Source: DATAAZ01 sp036259875 (GTDB lineage: Bacteria; Actinomycetota; Thermoleophilia; Gaiellales; Gaiellaceae). From it: 45,478 nucleotides of DNA. The translations under genes and the position numbers were made by a program. The stretch's first letter is position 1. Each line of letters begins with the position of its first letter. Below are positions 40,342 to 45,478 of the stretch, one piece after another. Location of the stretch: contig DATAAZ010000029.1 in the NCBI GenBank assembly GCA_036259875.1, positions 1 through 45,478 of the forward strand. Direction: 5' to 3'. The notes under the pieces were generated by a model that was not told the DNA's origin, ran no database searches, and worked only from the letters and a program-made list of their open reading frames with translations.

Positions 40342-42064
40342 CGCCGGGGTGGCGGAGACGCTCCCCAAGAACGCCGAGGTCGCGGATCGCTTCGAGCTCC
40401 TCGCCGATCTCCTCGAGCTCGACGGCGCGGACGCGTTCCGCCTCTCCGCCTACCGGAAGGCGGCCGCCCGCATCCGCGAGTCCGCAGCACCCGTGGCCCG
40501 CCTCGCCCTCGACGGAACGGCGACCCAGATTCCGGGAATCGGCGGGACGATCGCGGGGAAGATCGTCGAGCTCGTCGAGACGGGCGACATGCAGGCGCTC
40601 GCGAAGCTGCGGGCGCGCGTCCCCGCGGGTCTCGTCGAGGTCATGCGCGTGCCGGGGCTCGGTCCGAAGACCGCCCGGCGGCTCTGGGAGGAGCTCGGCG
40701 TGACCTCGCTCGACGAGCTCCGCGCTGCCGCCGAGGCGGGGAAGCTCCGCGCGCTGCCCGGGCTCGGACCGAAGACGGAGGAGCGCGTCCTCGCTGCCGT
40801 GCGGGCGCCGGCGCCGAACGCGGGCCCGACGCGGTTCCTGCTCGGCCGCGTTCTCCCGGTCGTTCGCGATCTCGTCGCGGAGCTCGCCGCGCACCCTGCG
40901 TGCGATCGCGTCTCCGAGGCGGGGAGCGTGCGCAGGCGCGTTGCCTCGGTCCGCGACGTCGACCTGATCGCGACGGCGAGCGACCCGGCCGCGCTCACGC
41001 AGCACTTCGTCTCGCTTCCTCGCGTCGCCGAGGTGGTCGCGCACGGCTCGACGAAAGCGACGGTCGTCTCGTACGACGGCTTCCGGTTCGATCTCCGGGT
41101 CGTGCCGCCCGAGTCCTACGGCAACCTGCTGCAGCACTTCACCGGCTCGGCCGAGCACAACGTCGCGTTGCGGGAGGACGCGGTCCGCCGCGGTCTCTCG
41201 GTCTCCGAGTACGGCGTTCAGTCCGAGGACGGCGAGACGTTCCGAACGACGAGCGAGACGGAGCTCTACGAGCGCCTCGGGTACGCCTGGATCCCGCCCG
41301 AGCTGCGCGAGAACCGCGGCGAGCTCGAGGCGGCGCGGCGCCGAGCGCTCCCGGGGCTCGTCGCCCTGGAAGACGTCGTCGGCGACCTGCACGTCCACAC
41401 CACGTGGTCCGACGGGCGCGGAACGCTGGACGAGATGGTGCTTGCGGCGCTCGAGCTCGGCCGCCGCTACGTCGCCGTCTGCGACCACGCGAGGCGCCTG
41501 CGCGGCGATCGCCTGGCGCAGCAGGTGGAGGACATCGCGGCGGTGAACGAGCGGGTCGACGGGATCGAGATCCTCTCCGGAATCGAGGTGGACATCCGCC
41601 GCGACGGCTCGCTGGACGTGGACGACGAGACGCTCGCCGAGCGCGACTGGGTGATGGCGTCCGTCCACTCCTCGTTCGACATGCCGCGCGCGGAGCTGAC
41701 GAAGCGGATCCTCGCCGCGCTCGAGAACCCGCACGTGGACTGCATCGGCCACCCGACGGGGCGGAAGCTGAACCGGCGCGCGGCATACGAGGTCGATCTC
41801 GAAGCAATCTTCGAGCGGTCGCGCGAGACGGGGACGTTCCTCGAGGTGAACGCGCAGCCCGACCGGCTCGACCTCATGGACGTCAATGCGCGCGCGGCGG
41901 TCGAGGCTGGCGTCAAGATCGTCGTCTCGACGGACGCGCACCGTGTCCACGAGCTCGCAAACCTGGAGCTCGGCGTCTTCCAGGCGCGACGCGGCTGGCT
42001 GACCGCCGACGACGTCGTGAACACGCGCCCCTGGCGCGAGGTGCGACGGATGCTGAAGGCGTGA
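40337..42064 (+). CDS. polX: DNA polymerase/3'-5' exonuclease PolX
   Basis: Family X polymerase with PHP exonuclease, involved in gap-filling repair, 575 residues. N-terminal helical lyase-like domain with three helix-hairpin-helix motifs (IPGIGGTIAGKI, VPGLGPKTARRLWEELG, LPGLGPKTEERVL). Palm with EAGSVRRRVASVRDVDLIA (catalytic D-x-D) and FDLRVVPPESYGNLLQHFTGS. C-terminal PHP domain from about 350 (DLHVHTTWSDGRGTLDEM, GIEVDI, ASVHSSF, IGHPTG, STDAH). ATG 40337 is given, but GTG 40349 (VAETLPKNAEVAD) is favoured by the TATGAT. The stop overlaps the next gene (GTGA). Confidence 0.93.
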   Translation: MIAGVAETLPKNAEVADRFELLADLLELDGADAFRLSAYRKAAARIRESAAPVARLALDGTATQIPGIGGTIAGKIVELVETGDMQALAKLRARVPAGLVEVMRVPGLGPKTARRLWEELGVTSLDELRAAAEAGKLRALPGLGPKTEERVLAAVRAPAPNAGPTRFLLGRVLPVVRDLVAELAAHPACDRVSEAGSVRRRVASVRDVDLIATASDPAALTQHFVSLPRVAEVVAHGSTKATVVSYDGFRFDLRVVPPESYGNLLQHFTGSAEHNVALREDAVRRGLSVSEYGVQSEDGETFRTTSETELYERLGYAWIPPELRENRGELEAARRRALPGLVALEDVVGDLHVHTTWSDGRGTLDEMVLAALELGRRYVAVCDHARRLRGDRLAQQVEDIAAVNERVDGIEILSGIEVDIRRDGSLDVDDETLAERDWVMASVHSSFDMPRAELTKRILAALENPHVDCIGHPTGRKLNRRAAYEVDLEAIFERSRETGTFLEVNAQPDRLDLMDVNARAAVEAGVKIVVSTDAHRVHELANLELGVFQARRGWLTADDVVNTRPWREVRRMLKA

Positions 42065-43368
42065 GCACCTTTCGCCGGGACGGAGTTGCCGCGGTCGAGT
42101 GGGTCGCGCGCTACCTCGAGGAGATCGGCGACCTGCCGGTCCTCGCCCCGGTGGAGCCGGGCGACGTGCGTGCGCAGCTGCCGGCGGAGCCGCCCGAGCG
42201 CGGCGAGCCGTTTGCGGCCGTCCTCCGCGATCTCGATCGGGTCATCGTCCCGGCGACGACGCACTGGAACCACCCGCGCTTCTTCGCGTACTTCGCCATC
42301 TCCGGCTCGGAGCCGGGAATCCTCGCCGAGCTCCTCGCGGCCGCGTTCAACGTGAACGCGATGCTCTGGCGGACGGGGCCGGCGGCCACCGAGCTCGAGG
42401 AGCTCGCGCTCGACTGGCTGCGCCGGCTGCTCGGCCTCCCCGACGGCCTCCACGGCCACATCGAGGACACTGCCTCGACCTCGACCCTTGCGGCGCTTGC
42501 CGTCGCGCGAGAGCTTCGTCCGGGCGGTGCCGTCCTCTGCTCCGAGCACGCTCACTCGTCCGTCGACAAGGCGGCACGGCTCCTCGGGGTGCCGCTCGTG
42601 AAGGTCCCGGTCGACGAGGAGTTCCGGATGCGCCCGGACGCGCTCGCGGCGGCGCTCGCGCGCGACGAGGCTGCCGGGGTGGTCGCGACCGTCGGGACGA
42701 CGTCGACGACGTCGGTCGACCCCGTTCCGGAGATCGCCGACGCGTGCGAGCGCGCGGGCGTCTGGCTTCACGTCGACGCGGCCTACGCGGGCTCGGCCGC
42801 CGTCTGCCACGAGCATCGCTGGGCGCTCGCGGGGGTCGACCGCGCCGACTCGCTCGTCGTCAACCCGCACAAGTGGCTCTTCACGCCGGTCGATTGCTCG
42901 GCGCTCTTCACGCGCCGTCCGGAAGAGTTCCGGCGCGCCTTCAGCCTTGTCCCGGAGTACTTGCGAACGAGCGACGCGGAGGTCACGAACCTGATGGACT
43001 ACGGACCCGCGCTCGGGCGGCGGTTCCGCGCGCTCAAGCTCTGGGCGGTGATCCGCTGCTACGGGCGGGAGGGCCTCCAGGCGCTCGTCCGTGAGCACGT
43101 CCGGCTCGCCCGCCTCTTCGCCTCGTGGATCGAGGCGGAGCCGGGCTGGGAGATCGTCGCGCCGTATCCCTTCTCCGTCGTCTGCTTCCGGCGCGCGGGC
43201 TCTGACGAGGAGAACGAGCGGCTCATGGAGCGCGCGAATGCGAGCGGGCAGATCTACCTCTCGCATACGAAGCTCGACGGGCGCTTCGTGCTGCGGCTCG
43301 CGGTCGGGAACGTCCGCACGACCGAGGCCGACGTCGCGCGCGCATGGGAGATCCTTCGCCGAGCGTGA
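42061..43368 (+). CDS. PLP-dependent (aromatic L-amino-acid) decarboxylase family protein
   Basis: Group II pyridoxal-phosphate decarboxylase of 435 residues. Typical parts: THWNHPRFFAYFAISGSEPGILAELLAAAFNVNAMLWRTGPAATELE, the PLP phosphate-binding region DTASTSTLAALAVARE, HAHSSVDKAARLLG, and HVDAAYAGSA with the PLP-binding Asp. The Schiff-base lysine is in VVNPHKWLFTPVDCSALF. The C-terminal small domain contains DYGPALGRRFRALKLWAV. It is probably a tryptophan, tyrosine or phenylalanine decarboxylase; the exact substrate cannot be read. The GTG start overlaps the polX stop, and the end overlaps the following gene as GTGA. Confidence 0.87.
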   Translation: MSTFRRDGVAAVEWVARYLEEIGDLPVLAPVEPGDVRAQLPAEPPERGEPFAAVLRDLDRVIVPATTHWNHPRFFAYFAISGSEPGILAELLAAAFNVNAMLWRTGPAATELEELALDWLRRLLGLPDGLHGHIEDTASTSTLAALAVARELRPGGAVLCSEHAHSSVDKAARLLGVPLVKVPVDEEFRMRPDALAAALARDEAAGVVATVGTTSTTSVDPVPEIADACERAGVWLHVDAAYAGSAAVCHEHRWALAGVDRADSLVVNPHKWLFTPVDCSALFTRRPEEFRRAFSLVPEYLRTSDAEVTNLMDYGPALGRRFRALKLWAVIRCYGREGLQALVREHVRLARLFASWIEAEPGWEIVAPYPFSVVCFRRAGSDEENERLMERANASGQIYLSHTKLDGRFVLRLAVGNVRTTEADVARAWEILRRA

Positions 43369-44363
43369 TCGTCACCACGATCGACTACCACACGGCCGGC
43401 GAGCCCTTCCGGATCGTCACGGGCGGGGTCGGGCCGATCCCGGGCCGCACCATCCTCGAGAAGCGCCGCTACGCCGCGCAGCGGCTCGACCGCGTCCGCC
43501 AGCTCCTCGTCAACGAGCCGCGCGGGCACGCCGACATGTACGGCTGCTTCGTGACCGAGCCCGAGGACGAGGGGGCCGACCTCGGCGTCGTCTTCTTCCA
43601 CACCGCGGGCTACTCGACCGCGTGCGGACACGGGACGATCGCGCTCGCGACGGCGGCGCTCGAGACCGGGATGCTCGCCGCGACGGAGCCCGAGACCGAG
43701 CTCGTCTTGGACGTGCCGTCCGGGCGCCTGCCCGTCACCGTGCGAGTCGAAGGCGGACGCGTTCGCGCGGCGCGGTTCCGTAACGTCCCATCGTTCGTCC
43801 TCGCCGAGGACCTGACGGCCGAGACGAGCCGCGGGCGGGTGCGCGCGGACCTCGCCTACGGAGGCGCGTTCTACGCGTGCGTGCGCGCGGACGAACTCGC
43901 GCTCCGCGTCGAGGCGTCCCAGGTGGCGACGTTCATCGAGCTCGGCCGTGAGATCAAGCGCGCCCTCGAGGCTGAGCACGACGTCGTGCATCCAGACGAG
44001 CCGGAGCTTCGCGACGTCTACGGCGTCATCTTCTGGGAGGAGTGCGAGCGCGACGGCTCCGGACTACGACAGCGCAACGTCACGATCTTCGGCGACGGCG
44101 AGGTCGACCGCTCTCCGACGGGGAGCGGGACCTCGGCCCGGCTCGCGGTCCTCGACCGCGCGGGCGCGCTGCCGCGTGGCGAGCCGCTTCGCAACCTGAG
44201 CGTGATCGGGACGGAGTTCGAAGGCCGCGTCGTCGGGGACGCGGAGGTCGGAGGTCGCCCGGCGGTGGTGACCGAGATCGCGGGTCACGCGCACCTCACG
44301 GGCTCGCACACGTTCGTCCTCGAGCCCGACGACGAGCTCGGGACGGGGTTCCTCCTTCGCTAG
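43365..44363 (+). CDS. Proline racemase family; likely trans-3-hydroxy-L-proline dehydratase
   Basis: 332 residues with TIDYHTAGEPFRIVTGG at the start. The first catalytic cysteine is in STACGHGTIAL (Cys87, His89). The second catalytic position, normally DRSPCGTG in proline racemase, is DRSPTGSG here (Thr252). A Cys/Thr pair is characteristic of trans-3-hydroxy-L-proline dehydratase, which forms pyrroline-2-carboxylate. The GTG at 43365 overlaps the decarboxylase stop (GTGA) and is preferred; ATG 43344 would add seven residues. The operon also holds a decarboxylase and an MBL hydrolase, suggesting amino-acid catabolism. Confidence 0.87.
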   Translation: MIVTTIDYHTAGEPFRIVTGGVGPIPGRTILEKRRYAAQRLDRVRQLLVNEPRGHADMYGCFVTEPEDEGADLGVVFFHTAGYSTACGHGTIALATAALETGMLAATEPETELVLDVPSGRLPVTVRVEGGRVRAARFRNVPSFVLAEDLTAETSRGRVRADLAYGGAFYACVRADELALRVEASQVATFIELGREIKRALEAEHDVVHPDEPELRDVYGVIFWEECERDGSGLRQRNVTIFGDGEVDRSPTGSGTSARLAVLDRAGALPRGEPLRNLSVIGTEFEGRVVGDAEVGGRPAVVTEIAGHAHLTGSHTFVLEPDDELGTGFLLR

Positions 44364-44368
44364 CAGCG

Positions 44369-45112
44369 GTGCGGCTGACGCCGGAGGCGCACCTGGTCGG
44401 AAGCGGCGAGTCGGGCTTCGGGGTCAGCGACCCGTTCGACTGCCACGTCTACCTCCTCGACGGCGGCTCGGAGGCGGCGCTCGTCGATGCCGGAATCGGC
44501 AGCGGCGTCGACGCGATTCTCGCGAACGCCGACGCGACCGGTCTCCCCCGAGACCGTCTCCGGTACGTTTTCCTCACGCACGGCCACGCCGACCACGCGG
44601 GCGGTGCCGCTGCGCTTCGCGAACGGCTGCCCGACGTCCGGGTGGTCGCATCGGCCGAGGTGGCGGAGTGGGTCGCCACGGGGGACGCCGAGGCGCTCAG
44701 CGTCGAAGTCGGGAAGCGCTCCGACTTCTACCCTGCCGACTTCCGGTTTCGCCCCTGCGACGTGGACGTCCGCGTTCGCGACGGCGACCGCGTCTCGGTC
44801 GGAGAGCTCGCAGTCGAGGTGCTCGAGACGCCCGGGCACGCGGACGGCCACCTCGCCTTCCTCGTGGAGGGGCGGCGAGGCCGGACGCTCTTCAGCGGCG
44901 ACCTCGTCTTCTTCGGCGGCGAGGTCTCGCTCGCGAACCGGTGGGACTGCCGCATCCAGGCGTACGCGGCGAGCATGCGGACGCTCCGCGGAGCGCGAAT
45001 CGAGGCGCTTCTGCCCGGACACCACTTCGTCAGCCTCGCGAACGGTCAGCGGCACATCGACGCGGCGAACCGTCTCTTCGACCGCGGCTTCGTTCCGCCC
45101 AGCGTCGTCTAG
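44369..45112 (+). CDS. Metallo-beta-lactamase fold hydrolase
   Basis: 247-residue MBL protein. Metal-binding motifs in order: FLTHGHADHAGGAAAL (H-x-H-x-D-H), ETPGHADGHLAFLVEG, LFSGDLVFFGGE (bridging Asp), and a late LLPGHHFVSL. The N-terminal half reads SDPFDCHVYLLDGGSEAALVDAGIGSG, as in glyoxalase II-like or quorum lactonase-like members. The GTG at 44369 is 5 bp after the dehydratase stop and starts before the first strand. Substrate unknown. Probably last gene of the polX operon. Confidence 0.85.
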   Translation: MRLTPEAHLVGSGESGFGVSDPFDCHVYLLDGGSEAALVDAGIGSGVDAILANADATGLPRDRLRYVFLTHGHADHAGGAAALRERLPDVRVVASAEVAEWVATGDAEALSVEVGKRSDFYPADFRFRPCDVDVRVRDGDRVSVGELAVEVLETPGHADGHLAFLVEGRRGRTLFSGDLVFFGGEVSLANRWDCRIQAYAASMRTLRGARIEALLPGHHFVSLANGQRHIDAANRLFDRGFVPPSVV

Positions 45113-45189
45113 GGCGGGAATCGTCCCGGCCGAGATGCGGCTTCGGGCGAGGCAAACCCCTTGGGGCCCGCCGCCGGCCCGAACCGGCG

Positions 45190-45381
45190 CTACGTCGAGG
45201 CGAGCGCCTCGCTAACGGCGTTCGGCCCGTTGTACTCCCGGTCGGGGATCCGCTCCAGCTCGCGGAGCGTCTGCTCGTCGGCGCCCTGGCTGCGCGCGTG
45301 CTCGACGATCTCCTGCTTGCCCGCCGGATAGTCCATCCCGGACAGGTACTTCTGGGCCTCGATGAAGTCCGGATGCGCCAT
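45190..45381 (-). CDS. DUF2795 domain protein
   Basis: 63-residue protein (MAHPDFIEAQKYLSGMDYPAGKQEIVEHARSQGADEQTLRELERIPDREYNGPNAVSEAL) matching the short DUF2795 family of unknown function. The KQEIVEHARSQGAD...L..IPDREY segment is the domain core. The ATG at 45379-45381 has GGAG a few bases upstream. It ends convergently with the MBL gene. The 77-bp gap contains short GC dyads (GGGCC/GGCCC, 45164-45180) that could terminate both genes. Confidence 0.85.
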   Translation of the reverse strand: MAHPDFIEAQKYLSGMDYPAGKQEIVEHARSQGADEQTLRELERIPDREYNGPNAVSEALAST

Positions 45382-45423
45382 GCGCTCCGGGTTACCCGGC
45401 TCGCGGGCCCTGGAAACGATCCG

Positions 45424-45478
45424 TCAGAGCGCCCGAAGGAGCCGTGCGAGCTCCGTCGGTGAGTCGACGGCGAGGTCC
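45424..45478 (-). CDS. C-terminal end of a cut CDS, possibly a HAD-type phosphatase
   Basis: The minus strand from the window edge reads DLAVDSPTELARLLRAL followed by TGA (45424-45426). The pattern DxxVDSxxEL near a C-terminus is common in phosphoglycolate phosphatase/beta-phosphoglucomutase-like HAD proteins. Only 17 residues are visible, so identity is tentative. Confidence 0.4.
   Translation of the reverse strand, partial: DLAVDSPTELARLLRAL

Noticed and set aside
43344..43364. Dehydratase start at ATG 43344
   Set aside because: It would sit deep inside the decarboxylase gene; the GTGA overlap at 43365 matches the local pattern. Not fully excluded.
1..45478. CRISPR arrays, tRNA/rRNA genes, insertion sequences, prophage or toxin-antitoxin genes
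   Set aside because: No repeat-spacer pattern, cloverleaf, transposase, integrase or toxin-like frame was recognised.

Overview
The window is very GC-rich, with GTG, TTG and probably CTG/ATA starts and many 4-bp stop/start overlaps. It carries the gene order of an actinobacterial chromosomal origin: yidC-yidD-rnpA-rpmH leftward, dnaA-dnaN-recF-dciA-gyrB-gyrA rightward. Split accD/accA, an Escherichia-type insert in GyrB and the accessory gene mix fit a deep-branching actinobacterium, perhaps class Thermoleophilia; that placement is inference. No tRNA, rRNA, CRISPR array, insertion sequence or prophage gene was seen.

Layout. 1-978: yidC (cut by the window edge), yidD, rnpA, rpmH on the minus strand. 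979-1346: the only gene-free stretch over 300 bp, holding the rpmH promoter/hairpin and a DnaA-box cluster, the best oriC candidate. 1347-10674: replication and topology genes; gyrA is preceded by a 36-bp repeat of the gyrB end. 10686-13692 (minus): nfeD, slipin and a GalT-like gene. 13778-15955: secreted PGRP-type amidase. 15992-16756 (minus): birA, divergent from a probable operon of a sigma factor with fabZ-fabH-fabD, then fabG-fabF (no acpP), a HAD hydrolase, a zinc-ribbon/arginase-fold protein, accD and accA (to 25297). birA, which biotinylates the ACC biotin carrier, thus sits beside the ACC and FAS II genes, although accB/accC are absent.

25298-25529 is an unusually structured intergenic region before ligD. 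27901-30561 (minus): GNAT protein, type II NADH dehydrogenase, TetR regulator, divergent from a two-gene ABC exporter and a LOG-like gene. 32546-34135 (minus): a DGPF (YCII) protein and its ECF42-type sigma factor, whose only plausible start is ATA. 34208-36457 (minus): MrfA-like helicase, divergent from thiD-thiL. Then mscS, trxA and a GT2 glycosyltransferase (minus), divergent from polX, a PLP decarboxylase, a trans-3-hydroxyproline dehydratase-like gene and an MBL hydrolase. The end holds a DUF2795 gene and the tail of a cut gene.

Two themes recur. Genes inside operons overlap through GTGA/ATGA/TTGA, implying translational coupling. Many first genes have a TANNNT hexamer only 6-7 nt before the start codon and no Shine-Dalgarno sequence, implying leaderless mRNAs. 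Two divergent pairs (birA/sigma, helicase/thiD) appear to share overlapping -10 elements. The most promising less-described points are the sigma factor fused into the fatty-acid operon with a symmetric promoter to birA, the ATA-initiated ECF42 factor, the zinc-ribbon arginase-fold protein lacking key arginase residues, and the gyrB/gyrA junction duplication.
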